From contig CP075367.1 in the NCBI GenBank assembly GCA_019454165.1, positions 2,086,805-2,150,804 on the forward strand: a stretch of 64,000 nt of DNA, written 5' to 3'. This document shows positions 33,088-42,462 of the stretch, in pieces. How positions within the stretch are numbered: the stretch's first letter is position 1; each line of letters opens with the position of its first letter. Below the pieces are notes generated by a model that ran no database searches, had not been told where the DNA came from, and worked only from the letters and a program-made list of their open reading frames with translations. The position numbers were made by a program, and so were the translations under genes. The DNA is from Anaerolineales bacterium (GTDB lineage Bacteria > Chloroflexota > Anaerolineae > Anaerolineales > UBA11579).

Positions 33088-33567
33088 TTAAATGATAGCC
33101 GCAATTTCGGCAGTTTTGGCGTGAGTGAGTTCCAGCAGACTATTAGGCGTCAACGAAATGTTGAGCCCGCGCTGCCCGCCGGAAACGTAGATGACTTCGT
33201 GCTGTAATGCGCTGCTGTCCACCACTACCTCAAATCCTTTGGCCACCAGAGCCAGCGGCGAAATGCCGCCGGTTTGCAGGCCGGTCAGCTTCTCGGCCTG
33301 GGCCTGGGTTGCCAACTGGAGCTTCTTGCCGCCCAGGGCGCGGCCGAGCGCCTTGAGCTCGATCTGCGCAGCGGCCGGCACAACGCCCAGCACCGGTTTG
33401 CCGCCATCCGGCCGTATGGCCACGATGGTCTTGTACATCTGGGCCGGGTCTACGCCCAGGTGGGCAGCCGCCTCGAGCCCGCTGAGCTTCTCAGCCGGCA
33501 GCTCGTGAGCCTCAAAGGCAACGCCCTTGGCAGCCAGCATACGGGTAACGTTGTTGACCGGCGGCAT
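33088..33567 (-). CDS. ybaK: YbaK/EbsC-family Cys-tRNA(Pro)/aminoacyl-tRNA deacylase
   Basis: The 159-residue protein matches the YbaK fold: NVTRMLAAKGVAFEAHELP, AAHLGVDPAQMYKTIVA with the catalytic-type lysine, LGRALGGKKLQLAT, TGLQTGGISPLAL and EVIYVSGGQRGLNISLTPNSLLELT. YbaK edits Cys-tRNA(Pro) in trans. It starts directly after uvrB (its start and the uvrB stop are adjacent), so translation is coupled. Substrate specificity cannot be judged from sequence alone. Confidence 0.92.
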   Translation of the reverse strand: MPPVNNVTRMLAAKGVAFEAHELPAEKLSGLEAAAHLGVDPAQMYKTIVAIRPDGGKPVLGVVPAAAQIELKALGRALGGKKLQLATQAQAEKLTGLQTGGISPLALVAKGFEVVVDSSALQHEVIYVSGGQRGLNISLTPNSLLELTHAKTAEIAAII

Positions 33568-33568
33568 A

Positions 33569-35617
33569 TTATTCTTCGCTGCGCCCGGCGATCACGCGGA
33601 TCTTCTCCCAGGGCTTGAGGTCAACGCTTTCCGCCAGGAGCGTGCGCACATCGTAGAGCTGGTCACGCAGCAAGGCAGCCTGCTCGAACTCCAGGTTCTT
33701 GGCCGCCTGGCGCATGCGCGCCTCCAGCTCGCTGATGAGGCGCTCCATCTCTTTGCGAGACATTTCCTTATCAGCGCCGGTCTTGTACTCGCCCTTGGCC
33801 TCAGCCATGGATTGGACCTTGATCTGGTCGGTCAGGTCACGCACGGCCTTGATAATGCCCACCGGCTCGATGCCGTGTTCGGTGTTGTAGGCCTCCTGCT
33901 TGGCGCGGCGGCGCTCGGTCTCCTGGATGGCGTAGCGCATCGAATCGGTCATCTTGTCGGCATACATGATGACCCGCCCGCGCACATGGCGGGCGGCGCG
34001 GCCGATGGTCTGGATCAGCGAAGTCTCTGAGCGCAGGAAGCCCTCTTTGTCGGCGTCCAGAATTGCGACCAGGGACACCTCTGGCAGGTCGAGACCTTCA
34101 CGCAGCAGGTTGATGCCGACTACGACATCGAAGACGCCCAGGCGCAGGTCACGCAGGATGCTGATGCGGTCGAGCGTGTCCACCTCGGAGTGGAGGTAGT
34201 GCACCTTGATACCGAGTTCGAGCAGATACTCGCTCAGGTCTTCGGCCATGCGCTTGGTCAGCGTGGTCACCAGCACGCGCTCCTTTTCGGCAACGCGCTT
34301 GTTGATCTCACCGATCAGGTCATCCACCTGGCCGGCGATCGGGCGCACTTCCACCTGCGGGTCGATGAGACCCGTGGGGCGGATGATCTGTTCGACCACT
34401 TGCTGGGCACGCTTGAGTTCGTATTCGCCTGGGGTGGCCGAGGTGTAGACCACATGGCCGAGGCGGTCTTCGAATTCATTGAAGGTGAGCGGGCGATTGT
34501 CCACCGCCGAAGGCAGGCGGAAGCCGTACTCGACCAGGATGTCTTTGCGGGCGCGGTCGCCGTTATACATGCCGCGCACTTGCGGGATGGTCATGTGCGA
34601 CTCGTCAATGATCATCAGGAAGTCGGCCGGGAAGTAATCGATCAGCGTCCAGGGCGGTGTGCCCGGGGCGCGCTGATCCATGTGACGGGAATAGTTCTCG
34701 ATGCCGGTGCAATAGCCCACCTGGCGCAGCATCTCCAGGTCATAGCGGGTGCGCTGCTCCAGGCGCTGCGCTTCCAGCAGCTTGTCGTGCGATTTCAGGA
34801 AGGCCAGGCGCTCCACCAGCTCCTGCTCGATGCCGATGATGGCGGCGGCCAGCTTATCCTCGTCTGTGATGAAGTGCTTGGCCGGGTAGATGGCGATGGT
34901 CTGCATCTCGCGGCGGATCTCGCCGGTGACGGTATGGATCTCGACCATGCGCTCCACCTCATCCCCGAAGAAGGTGATGCGGTAGGCCAGCTTGTCCTGG
35001 TAGGCCGGCACGACTTCGAGGGTATCGCCACGCACACGGAAGGCGCCCGGCTCCAGATCCGTATCCTTGCGCTCGTAGTGGATATCCACCAGGTGGCGCA
35101 GCAGGTTGTCACGGCGATAGGGCTTGCCGCTCTCCAGATTGAGCACGACGCGGCCGTAGGCTTCTGGGTTGCCCAAACCATAGATGCACGAGACCGAAGC
35201 GACCACGATGGTGTCCGAGCGCGACATCAGTGATGTGGTGGCGGCCAGGCGCAAGCGCTCGATCTCTTCATTGATGTCAGTTTCTTTCTCAATGTAGAGG
35301 TCACTGCGCGGCACATAGGCCTCGGGCTGGTAGTAGTCATAGTATGAGGTGAAGAATTCCACCGCATTGTCCGGGAAGAATTCTCTGAACTCTGCATACA
35401 ACTGTGCCACCAGAGTCTTATTGTGGGCCAACACCAGGGTGGGCTTTTGCACGGCCTGGATCATGTTGGCCATGGTGTAGGTCTTGCCGGTGCCGGTGGC
35501 GCCGAGCAAGACCTGCTGGCGGTGGCCCTGCTTGTAGCCGGCCAACAATTTCTCAATTGCCTCAGGTTGATCACCTGTGGGTTTGAAAGGAGCCTGGAGA
35601 TTAAAGTTTGCGGCCAT
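33569..35617 (-). CDS. uvrB: Excinuclease ABC subunit B
   Basis: Damage-verifying helicase-like subunit of nucleotide excision repair. Walker [20 protein letters not shown], the beta-hairpin tip [12 protein letters not shown], Walker B-like [16 protein letters not shown], the [19 protein letters not shown] motif and a C-terminal UVR motif for UvrC binding ([28 protein letters not shown]) are all present in 682 residues. I start at ATG 35617: TATAAT ends 7 bases upstream, and the residues before it read through the promoter. A LexA-like box sits just upstream of the -10, so SOS control is likely. Confidence 0.97.
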   Translation of the reverse strand: MAANFNLQAPFKPTGDQPEAIEKLLAGYKQGHRQQVLLGATGTGKTYTMANMIQAVQKPTLVLAHNKTLVAQLYAEFREFFPDNAVEFFTSYYDYYQPEAYVPRSDLYIEKETDINEEIERLRLAATTSLMSRSDTIVVASVSCIYGLGNPEAYGRVVLNLESGKPYRRDNLLRHLVDIHYERKDTDLEPGAFRVRGDTLEVVPAYQDKLAYRITFFGDEVERMVEIHTVTGEIRREMQTIAIYPAKHFITDEDKLAAAIIGIEQELVERLAFLKSHDKLLEAQRLEQRTRYDLEMLRQVGYCTGIENYSRHMDQRAPGTPPWTLIDYFPADFLMIIDESHMTIPQVRGMYNGDRARKDILVEYGFRLPSAVDNRPLTFNEFEDRLGHVVYTSATPGEYELKRAQQVVEQIIRPTGLIDPQVEVRPIAGQVDDLIGEINKRVAEKERVLVTTLTKRMAEDLSEYLLELGIKVHYLHSEVDTLDRISILRDLRLGVFDVVVGINLLREGLDLPEVSLVAILDADKEGFLRSETSLIQTIGRAARHVRGRVIMYADKMTDSMRYAIQETERRRAKQEAYNTEHGIEPVGIIKAVRDLTDQIKVQSMAEAKGEYKTGADKEMSRKEMERLISELEARMRQAAKNLEFEQAALLRDQLYDVRTLLAESVDLKPWEKIRVIAGRSEE

Positions 35618-35624
35618 ATGTGCA

Positions 35625-35642
35625 ATTATAGAACATAAGTTT
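35625..35642 (-). promoter_or_regulatory. uvrB promoter with LexA-like box
   Basis: TATAAT (35625-35630, minus strand) ends seven bases before the uvrB ATG. Immediately upstream, GAAC-ATAA-GTTT (35631-35642) matches GAAC-N4-GTTC at seven of eight fixed positions. A repressor bound there would cover the -10 region. Confidence 0.55.
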
Positions 35643-35678
35643 TTGAATGAGTAGTTTCTGTGTGAAATTGCAGGTGAA

Positions 35679-35708
35679 TTGACGAAGCTTCCAAGCCACA
35701 GGTATAAT
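35679..35708 (+). promoter_or_regulatory. secG promoter
   Basis: TTGACG (35679-35684), an 18-base spacer and TATAAT (35703-35708) form a strong sigma-70 type promoter 38 bases upstream of the secG ATG. It points away from the uvrB promoter, which lies 36 bases to the left. Confidence 0.8.
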
Positions 35709-35746
35709 CGCCACCGTTCGACCCTATAGGATTGGTGCTTAGACAA

Positions 35747-35971
35747 ATGGAAACACTTCTCGACATTGCAATCATCATCACCTCGATCGCCCTGGTAGCC
35801 ACCATTCTGCTGCAGAGCAAGCAGGCAGGCTTGGGTGGCATTGGCGGCGCTGAGGTGGCGACCACTTTTTCCACCCGCCGCGGCCTGGAGAAGACCCTCT
35901 TTCGGGCTACCATCGTTCTCAGCCTGGTCTTCTTTTCCCTGGCGATCTATACGGTATACGTTTCAGGCTAA
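35747..35971 (+). CDS. secG: Preprotein translocase subunit SecG
   Basis: A 74-residue membrane protein with two spans: [23 protein letters not shown] at the start and [23 protein letters not shown] at the end, linked by [26 protein letters not shown], the typical SecG loop. It supports SecA-driven translocation through SecYEG. I start at ATG 35747, placed well for the strong promoter. The ribosome-binding site is weak (AGGA about 15 bases away). The solute-binding protein gene follows after 31 bp. Confidence 0.92.
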   Translation: METLLDIAIIITSIALVATILLQSKQAGLGGIGGAEVATTFSTRRGLEKTLFRATIVLSLVFFSLAIYTVYVSG

Positions 35972-36002
35972 TTCTGGTTTCTGAAGCCGGTTACGCTTCA
36001 AA

Positions 36003-37727
36003 ATGAAAAAACTTCGTTGGCAGCTCCTGCTTGTGGTGCTGGCCCTGGTTGCGATTGCCATCCTGCTGTTGGCGCGGCAACCGCTTCTGCGCAGCCTGAC
36101 GGCTGAGCCTGGCCAGGGCGGCGTCTACATCGAAGGCCTGGTGGGTACGCTGGGCCGTCTCAACCCGCTGCTGGACGACGCCAACCCGGCCGACCAAGAC
36201 ATCAATCGCCTGCTGTTCAGCGGCCTGCTGCGCTTTGATGAGCGCGGTAACCCGCAGCCTGACCTGGCGGAGGCCTGGGGCGTGGTGGTGACCGGTGAAA
36301 CCTACAACATCACCCTGCGCGAAGGCCTCACCTGGCACGACGGCGCCCCCCTTACGACCGAAGACATCGCCTTCACAATCGACCTGATGCGCAACCCCGA
36401 GCTGCCCATCCCGGCGGATGTGCGCGCCTTGTGGACCTCGGTAGAAGTGGTCGTGCTTGACCCGCGCAACATGCAGTTGGTGCTGCCCGAGGCGTTTGCG
36501 CCCTTTCAGGATTATTTGAGCTTCGGCGTGCTGCCGCAGCATCTGCTGGGCGCGATGAGCCCAATTGAGCTGCTCAACGTCCCCTACAACCTGCAGCCGA
36601 TCGGCTCTGGCCCCTACCGCTTCAGCGAACTGTTGTCCGAGGAAGGCCAGATCACCGGCGTGGCGCTGGAGGCGTGGGATGGATACTACGCGGGCCGCCC
36701 CTTCCTCGATCAGGTCATCTTCAACTATTACGACAATTCCGAAGAGGCTTACGCCGCTTACCAGCGCGGCGATGTGATGGGCGTGAGCTACCTGAGCCCG
36801 CAAGTGCTAGCCAATGCGCTCAACGACCCCTCGCTCAGCATCTACTCCAGCCGCCTGCCGCGCCTGACCCTGATGATCATGAACCTGGGCAGCACCGAGG
36901 TGCCGTTCTTCAGTGAGCTGGAAGTGCGCCAGGCAATTCTGCAGGGCATCAACCGCCAGTGGATCATTGACCAATACCTGGGCGGACAAGCAATGATCGC
37001 CAATGGGCCGATATTGCCCGGCACCTGGGCTCACAACGAAAACCTGCCGCGCGTGGAATACAACGTAGAGGCGGCCACGACCCTGCTGCGTGAGGCCAAC
37101 TACAGCATCCCGGCCAGCGGCGGCCAGGTGCGCAGCAAGGACGGCATCGACCTGCGCTTCCAGCTCGTGCATCCGGACACCCCGCAGCATGCCCAGATCG
37201 CCGAGAGCATCAAGAATGACCTGGCAGCGCTGGGCATTCAAGTCGATCTGTTGGCCGTGCCGTATGCTGACCTGATCACGAACTATCTCGAACCGCGCAC
37301 CTACCAGGCCGCGCTGATCGATCTCAACCTCTCGAACTACCCTGACCCGGATCCCTACCCCTTCTGGCACCAGGCCGCGGTTTCCGGCGGCCAGAACTAT
37401 TCGCGCTGGGATGACCGCCGCGCCAGCGAATATCTTGAAGAAGCGCGCGTGACCACCAGCCAGGCCCAGCGAGCACGCTTGTATCGCAACTTCCAGAATC
37501 ACTTCATCAGCCAGGCTCCGGCCATCCCCTTGTACTTCCCCGTCTACAGCTATGGCGTGTCTGCGTTGGTGCGAGGTGTATCTGTTGGGCCGCTGTACCA
37601 GACTAGCGACCGCTTCGCCACCCTGCCCGAATGGTTCCTGGTAGCCCGCGGCCAGCTGGACGAGCTGGAGCCGACCTCGCAGCCGCAGCAAAGCACGGAC
37701 ACGCCAGCCGCTACACCCATTCCGTAA
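36003..37727 (+). CDS. Family 5 extracellular solute-binding protein (peptide-type), membrane-anchored
   Basis: Substrate-binding protein of a peptide/nickel-type ABC importer: LNPLLDDANPADQDINRLLFSGLLRFDERGNPQPDLAEAW, ITLREGLTWHDGAPLTTEDIAFTIDL and PIGSGPYRF are the family signature strings. The N-terminus has a hydrophobic span (LLLVVLALVAIAILLLA, residues 8-24) without a lipobox cysteine, so it is probably anchored by an uncleaved span. The C-terminus is a Pro/Thr/Gln-rich tail. At 574 residues it is complete. No permease or ATPase is next to it, so it may serve transporters encoded elsewhere. Confidence 0.92.
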   Translation: MKKLRWQLLLVVLALVAIAILLLARQPLLRSLTAEPGQGGVYIEGLVGTLGRLNPLLDDANPADQDINRLLFSGLLRFDERGNPQPDLAEAWGVVVTGETYNITLREGLTWHDGAPLTTEDIAFTIDLMRNPELPIPADVRALWTSVEVVVLDPRNMQLVLPEAFAPFQDYLSFGVLPQHLLGAMSPIELLNVPYNLQPIGSGPYRFSELLSEEGQITGVALEAWDGYYAGRPFLDQVIFNYYDNSEEAYAAYQRGDVMGVSYLSPQVLANALNDPSLSIYSSRLPRLTLMIMNLGSTEVPFFSELEVRQAILQGINRQWIIDQYLGGQAMIANGPILPGTWAHNENLPRVEYNVEAATTLLREANYSIPASGGQVRSKDGIDLRFQLVHPDTPQHAQIAESIKNDLAALGIQVDLLAVPYADLITNYLEPRTYQAALIDLNLSNYPDPDPYPFWHQAAVSGGQNYSRWDDRRASEYLEEARVTTSQAQRARLYRNFQNHFISQAPAIPLYFPVYSYGVSALVRGVSVGPLYQTSDRFATLPEWFLVARGQLDELEPTSQPQQSTDTPAATPIP

Positions 37728-37735
37728 AATTCAAC

Positions 37736-37763
37736 CAAAAAAACGCCCCGTGGGGCGTTTTTT
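37736..37763. terminator. Bidirectional terminator between convergent genes
   Basis: AAACGCCCC (37741-37749) pairs with GGGGCGTTT (37752-37760) around a 2-base loop, with an A-run on the left and a T-run on the right. It serves the plus-strand solute-binding protein and the minus-strand transglycosylase; its end touches the latter's stop codon. Confidence 0.9.
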
Positions 37764-40197
37764 ATTCTGAGGCGTATAGGTTGCGGTAGATGTCGTAGAT
37801 CTCGTAGATGCTGCGCAAATGGTTGCGCGTCTCGGTGAACTGGACGATCTCCACGAACAGGTCAGGGTCACCCTGGGCCTGGCCGTGCCAGAACAAGGCG
37901 TTGCCCGGGCCGGCATTGTAGGCCGCCAAGGCTACGTAGATGTCGCCGTCAAAGGCGTTGAGCTGGCGCGCCAGGTATTCCACGCCCAGGCGGATGCTGA
38001 CATTGGGACGATAGAGGTCTTCGCCGGTGAAATTGGCCGGCCAGCCGCTATGGGCGGCCATCTCTTGCCCGGTGGAGGGAATGATCTGCAACAGGCCGCG
38101 CGCCCCGGCCGATGAAGTGACGAAGCCCTCGTACAAGCTCTCCTGGCGCATCATGCTGTAGACGAACAGCGGGTCAATGCCGCGGCGGGCGCTGTCGGCT
38201 TCCACCAGGTCCTGATAATACAAGCCGAAGCGGATGCGGTTGAAGTACACCGGCGCATTCATGGTGCCGGCGTCGGTCATGCCGGCCAGGTTGAGCACCT
38301 CACGCGCCGCGAAGACCGCGCTGCGGTACATACCCAGCTCTACAAGATGATTGGCCAGGCGGTACGAGTTGGCCGCATCCGTGGAGAGGTCAGCCCGTAG
38401 GCTTTCGAACTCATTGCGAGCCGCCTGGTAGCGGCCCAGATGCCACAGCTCAGTGCCGCGCACGAAGCGGGCATCCTGCCACAGTGGGCCGGGCATGCTC
38501 AGATCCGTATCCATAGGCAACCCGAAGGTGCTGCGCAGCCAGGCTTCCGCCTGCTGGCGCTCGGTTTGCAAGTCGACCTCACGATGGAAATCCTGCGGGG
38601 GCGTGAACGGGTCCAGTCCATCCAGGATGTCACGAGCGCGTTCGCTGTAGTACCCCGTGGGGTCGATCGTGATGGTGGTGCGCCAGGTGGTGCGGGCGGC
38701 CTCTGCGTCGCCCTGGGCGTTCTGGGACTTGCCCATCCAGAAGTGGCTCTGGGACTGCTGCTCCAGACTGAGGGCCGCCTGGTTGGCGCGGGCGAACAGA
38801 CTCTGGGCGGCGACATATTCGCTCAGGCGGTAGCGCGAGATACCGGCCATGAACAGCGCATCGTAAGCGTACTCGGACGCCGGGTATTCGTTGGCGACCC
38901 GCGGGAAGATCTCAGCGGCGCGGGTGAGCCGCCCACCCACTTCGGCCACCATGCCCGCCTGGTACAGCACGCGGGCCGCGTTGGGGTGGCCGGCGTTGGT
39001 GACGAGGAAGCCTTCCAGCGTAGCAATGGCGGCATCGAAATTATCGAGATAACGCCACTGGATATCAGCTTTCTGCAAATAGCCGTCGAGCCAATAAGTG
39101 CCCAGGGGATGCTCAGCAAGCATGGCATCCAGCTCACGGATGGCGCCTTCGTAGTCACCGGTATTGCGCAGCGACAGGGCGCGGAAGTAGTGGGCGGTAT
39201 CGGTGTGCTCGGCCGGCGCGGTGGCAAGATAGCGATCGAACGCGGCGATGGCCACCAGATACAGCTCGGTGGCGGTGCTGCCGCTGCTGTTGGTCGCCGC
39301 GTAGTAGTCCACCAGGCCGCGCTGCAGCTCATCCACGGCCACGCCGGCATTCACCAGCTCCACCAGCGCGGCGTAGGAAGAAAAGGCCAGCGGGAATTTT
39401 GTGACCGCATCCTGAAACAATGCATGTGCCTGGGCATTGTCGCCCAGCGCCTGATAGGCGCGGCCCATCAGCAGATCCATCTCGGCTTTCAGATAATCGT
39501 TGGCGGTGGTGGTGTAGACATTCTGATAGACCAGAATGGCGGCCTGGTGGTCGTTGCGGGCGGTGTGCAGCTTGCCGATCTTGACTTGCAGCGCCAGGGT
39601 ATCGCCCAGACGGGGCGCCAGCATGGCGGCGTTGTAGGCCGCCAGGGCGCCCTCGGTGTCGGCCGCCGCCAGCAGGGCGTCGCCGCGCAGCTCGTACACA
39701 TATGCATCCAGCACGCCCGGGCGCGCATCAATGTAGCCCTGGTAGGCCTGGGCGGCGGCGGCGTGGTTGTTCTGCAGCGTATACATCTCCGCCAGGGCGA
39801 AGTTGGCTGCGGCAGCTTGCTCCGTGCCGGAGAATTCGCTAATGACCGTGTTGAGCGCTGTGGTGGCCTCGGCATAGCGGCCGATCTTGACATAGGCGCG
39901 GCCGATGCCCAGCAGCGCGGGCGCATGCAGATCCGGCTCATCGCTCTGATAAACGCGTTGATATTCCGCCAGCGCGCCGTCCCAATCGCCATAGAAGAAC
40001 AGCAGGTCGGCAGACTGCACGCGGGCGCTATTGGTGGGTGTGGGCGCTGCGGTGGGTTGCGGGGTGGACGTTGTGATTTGGGGGGCGCTGATCAGTGTGG
40101 ACGTAGGCAACGACGGGTCGAGCACGCGCTGCATGTTGCACGCCAGACTGCCCAGGGCCAACGCCAGCACAGTGAAGAAAACGGCTCGCCGTGGCAT
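37762..40197 (-). CDS. Lytic transglycosylase lipoprotein with TPR-like repeats (Slt70-like)
   Basis: Peptidoglycan-cleaving enzyme that makes 1,6-anhydro muropeptides. The N-terminus is a lipoprotein signal ending ALGSLAC (cysteine about residue 20), then a Thr/Pro linker, a long superhelix of TPR-like helical repeats (about 60-640) and a C-terminal SLT domain: VYSMMRQESLYEGF with the catalytic Glu, SSAGARGLLQIIPSTGQEMA and ALAAYNAGPGNALFW. I start at ATG 40197, where the lipoprotein signal begins and TATAGT ends six bases upstream. The 811 residues resemble Slt70-like enzymes with extra repeats. Confidence 0.93.
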   Translation of the reverse strand: MPRRAVFFTVLALALGSLACNMQRVLDPSLPTSTLISAPQITTSTPQPTAAPTPTNSARVQSADLLFFYGDWDGALAEYQRVYQSDEPDLHAPALLGIGRAYVKIGRYAEATTALNTVISEFSGTEQAAAANFALAEMYTLQNNHAAAAQAYQGYIDARPGVLDAYVYELRGDALLAAADTEGALAAYNAAMLAPRLGDTLALQVKIGKLHTARNDHQAAILVYQNVYTTTANDYLKAEMDLLMGRAYQALGDNAQAHALFQDAVTKFPLAFSSYAALVELVNAGVAVDELQRGLVDYYAATNSSGSTATELYLVAIAAFDRYLATAPAEHTDTAHYFRALSLRNTGDYEGAIRELDAMLAEHPLGTYWLDGYLQKADIQWRYLDNFDAAIATLEGFLVTNAGHPNAARVLYQAGMVAEVGGRLTRAAEIFPRVANEYPASEYAYDALFMAGISRYRLSEYVAAQSLFARANQAALSLEQQSQSHFWMGKSQNAQGDAEAARTTWRTTITIDPTGYYSERARDILDGLDPFTPPQDFHREVDLQTERQQAEAWLRSTFGLPMDTDLSMPGPLWQDARFVRGTELWHLGRYQAARNEFESLRADLSTDAANSYRLANHLVELGMYRSAVFAAREVLNLAGMTDAGTMNAPVYFNRIRFGLYYQDLVEADSARRGIDPLFVYSMMRQESLYEGFVTSSAGARGLLQIIPSTGQEMAAHSGWPANFTGEDLYRPNVSIRLGVEYLARQLNAFDGDIYVALAAYNAGPGNALFWHGQAQGDPDLFVEIVQFTETRNHLRSIYEIYDIYRNLYASE

Positions 40198-40272
40198 GCA
40201 GGGACTATACCGTAGAATCATTTTGCCCAAGCCGGCCTCATGCCTGCCTCATTTTTTAGTACACTACATTTT

Positions 40273-40968
40273 ATGGGGGATGAAACCACCTACCGCATCG
40301 CTGACATCGCCGTCAATGAACGGCCGCGCGAACGCCTCAAGCAACAGGGCGCGGCTTCGTTAAGCACCGCTGAGCTGCTGGCCGTATTGCTGCGCACGGG
40401 TTTGCAGGGCGAGAACGCCGTGGCGCTGGCGCAACGCTTGCTGCAAGCCTTCGGCGGGCTGCCGGGTTTACACCGCGCCGACTTTGCCGAGATGGAAGCC
40501 ACCCACGGCCTGGGCGAAGCCAAGGCCGCAACCATCAAAGCCGCCATCGAGCTGGGCCGCCGCCTGCACACCCAAGACCCGGAGCAGCGCATGCGTATCA
40601 GTAGCCCGGCGGACGCGGCCGCGCTAGTGCAGTACGAGATGAGCGCGCTGGAGCAGGAGCATCTGCGCACCATTCTGCTGACGACGCGCAATGAAGTCAT
40701 CGAGATCGCCGAGATCTACCGCGGCTCGCTCAACAGCGCGCCGGTGCGCATTGCGGATGTGTTCAAGCCCGCCATCCGCAAGAATGCTGCCGCGCTGATC
40801 CTGGTGCACAACCACCCCAGCGGCGACCCCACCCCCAGCCCGGACGATGTAGCCCTGACCAAAGCCATCCGCGAAGCCGGGCAACTGCTCGGCCTGGAGG
40901 TGCTGGATCACATCATTGTGGGCCAGGGGCGCTTTGTTTCGTTGAAAGAAAAACGTCTGGGTCTGTAA
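40273..40968 (+). CDS. radC: RadC/DUF2466 family JAB-domain protein
   Basis: A 231-residue protein: N-terminal NERPRERLKQQGAASLSTAELLAVLLRTGLQGENAVALAQRLL (UPF0758 part with a helix-hairpin-helix, EATHGLGEAKAATIKAA) and the C-terminal JAMM metalloprotease-like domain (ILVHNHPSGDPTPSPDDVALT, the HxHPSGx5-8D metal site). The name RadC is historical; the molecular role is not settled. ATG 40273 is chosen because TACACT ends seven bases upstream. It converges on the acylphosphatase gene with a 4-bp gap. Confidence 0.94.
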   Translation: MGDETTYRIADIAVNERPRERLKQQGAASLSTAELLAVLLRTGLQGENAVALAQRLLQAFGGLPGLHRADFAEMEATHGLGEAKAATIKAAIELGRRLHTQDPEQRMRISSPADAAALVQYEMSALEQEHLRTILLTTRNEVIEIAEIYRGSLNSAPVRIADVFKPAIRKNAAALILVHNHPSGDPTPSPDDVALTKAIREAGQLLGLEVLDHIIVGQGRFVSLKEKRLGL

Positions 40969-40972
40969 CCCG

Positions 40973-41248
40973 CTAGAACTTGATATCAAAGCCGGCATAT
41001 TCTCCGCTGGCGGGCAGCCACTCAAGCTGGCAATCCTTCACATCGGCAGCCGGCGGCCCGCTGCGCAAGGCGGCAGCCAACTGCTCCAGATGGACGCGGC
41101 TGCCCTCGGCCAGCACTTCAACATCCCCATTGAGCAGGTTGCGCACCCAGCCGGTCAGCCCCAGGCTGCGCGCCTGCTGCCACACGAAATAGCGGAAGCC
41201 GACGCCCTGCACACCTCCGCGTACAGTCGCCGTCATACGTTCGTTCAT
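40973..41248 (-). CDS. acyP: Acylphosphatase
   Basis: A 91-residue enzyme that hydrolyses acyl phosphates. ATVRGGVQGVGFRYFVWQQARSLGLTGWVRNLLNGDVEVLAEG has the catalytic arginine (GFR) and the asparagine of VRN. The length is typical. I chose ATG 41248 over the longer frame, since GGGAGG lies at the right distance upstream and the preceding residues overlap the upstream gene. It follows the peptidase gene by two bases. Confidence 0.94.
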   Translation of the reverse strand: MNERMTATVRGGVQGVGFRYFVWQQARSLGLTGWVRNLLNGDVEVLAEGSRVHLEQLAAALRSGPPAADVKDCQLEWLPASGEYAGFDIKF

Positions 41249-41250
41249 GC

Positions 41251-42441
41251 TTACCTCCCGCTGCGTGCCGCCAGGCGGCTGAGCAGCCACAAGACCGCCG
41301 CCACCCCGGCGGCGGTGGCGATAGCGCCCCAGGGAACCTGTGCCAGCGGGTCTGGCTGCTCAAAGCTAGCGGTGCGCCAATCCAACTCCAATTGCAACAG
41401 GTCTACGCCAAACGCGGCCCGGGGTGCGTTGAGGCAATCGCCGCTGCGGGCATACGCCTCCACCAGGATGGCGAAGCCGGTCACATTGAAACGCTGTACC
41501 AGATACCGAACCAGCGAGCCTGACTGTATGCTGGCAATCTGCGCCGCGACAGCATCCTGCGGCATTTCCGCGCACAGGGAGTACAAAGGCGGCAGCGCAC
41601 CGGCCTCGGCCGCGGCGTACAGCAGCGCCAGCTGCTGCGGGTCAGGCTCACCTTCGGCCAGAGTGGCGATGCCTTCGTTCAGCCAGGCGGGCAAATTGGC
41701 ATAGCCGTCTGCGCCCAGCCCGTCGTAGAGCGTCAGGTGCGCCACTTCGTGCCGCACCTGGCGCAGGCTCTCGGCCTCGCCATCCGGCGCCAGGGCGAAC
41801 AGCAGCACGCCGCGGCCCGGCTGCATGTGGCCGGCCGCCCACGGGTAGCCGGCCAGCTCAGCGGCGCGCTGCAGGTCCGCCTCAGCGACATACACGCGCA
41901 GGGTCACCGGCCGTGGCGCGGGCAGCGGCAACACAGCCTGCACACGCCCTACGCCTTCGGTCGCCGCGGCCAGCACGGCGACGGCGAAGTCAGGCCCGCC
42001 GGCGTGCCAATACAGGGTGAAGGGGTCAGACTGCGCCTGCTGCCAGTCGAATCGATTGTCCTCGTAGTACAGGGTATAGCGCGGGCTCTCGAAGAATTCG
42101 CCATGGTCTGAGGCGATGCGAAACCAATAGCGAATGGTGGTGAAGCCCTGCGGCTGGTTATGCTCATCCAGTAAGACATTGACATCCAGGCGGCCGCGGC
42201 TGATATCGCCCTCGTAAACCCATATGCGCTCGCTCTCTCCCACTTGGTAGAAGACATAGCCATCCAGGATGACTGCGGTGCTGGTGAACTCAGCCGAGAA
42301 CTCAAGCCTTTCGGCAAAGCGATACTCAGCCGTCTGGGCGGTGAACTCGACCACTTCCTGCGCGGTGGCCGGGCTAATGCTCACAAACCCGGCAAGCCAA
42401 ACCAGGGCGGCGAGAACGATCAGGCGGCCCATTGCGTACAT
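41251..42441 (-). CDS. Exported peptidase MA-like zinc metalloprotease
   Basis: A 396-residue protein with a cleavable signal (IVLAALVWLAGFVSISPATA, cleavage near Ala-Gln at about 27-28), a beta-rich N-domain (EVVEFTAQTAEYRFAERLEF), and a gluzincin motif: RHEVAHLTLYDGL (HExxH, about 229-233) followed by LPAWLNEGIATLAEG, where the Glu of NEG is the third ligand. The C-terminus has a transmembrane segment (AIATAAGVAAVLWLLSRLA) with a basic tail, so the catalytic domain faces outside. Substrate unknown. TATAAT ends 8 bases before ATG 42441. Confidence 0.85.
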   Translation of the reverse strand: MYAMGRLIVLAALVWLAGFVSISPATAQEVVEFTAQTAEYRFAERLEFSAEFTSTAVILDGYVFYQVGESERIWVYEGDISRGRLDVNVLLDEHNQPQGFTTIRYWFRIASDHGEFFESPRYTLYYEDNRFDWQQAQSDPFTLYWHAGGPDFAVAVLAAATEGVGRVQAVLPLPAPRPVTLRVYVAEADLQRAAELAGYPWAAGHMQPGRGVLLFALAPDGEAESLRQVRHEVAHLTLYDGLGADGYANLPAWLNEGIATLAEGEPDPQQLALLYAAAEAGALPPLYSLCAEMPQDAVAAQIASIQSGSLVRYLVQRFNVTGFAILVEAYARSGDCLNAPRAAFGVDLLQLELDWRTASFEQPDPLAQVPWGAIATAAGVAAVLWLLSRLAARSGR

Positions 42442-42462
42442 AAGAACAGATTATACGGAAGC

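Noticed and set aside
38440..40215. 591-residue plus-strand frame opposite the transglycosylase
   Set aside because: The minus strand encodes a complete lipoprotein with SLT motifs; the long opposite frame follows from high G+C codon use.
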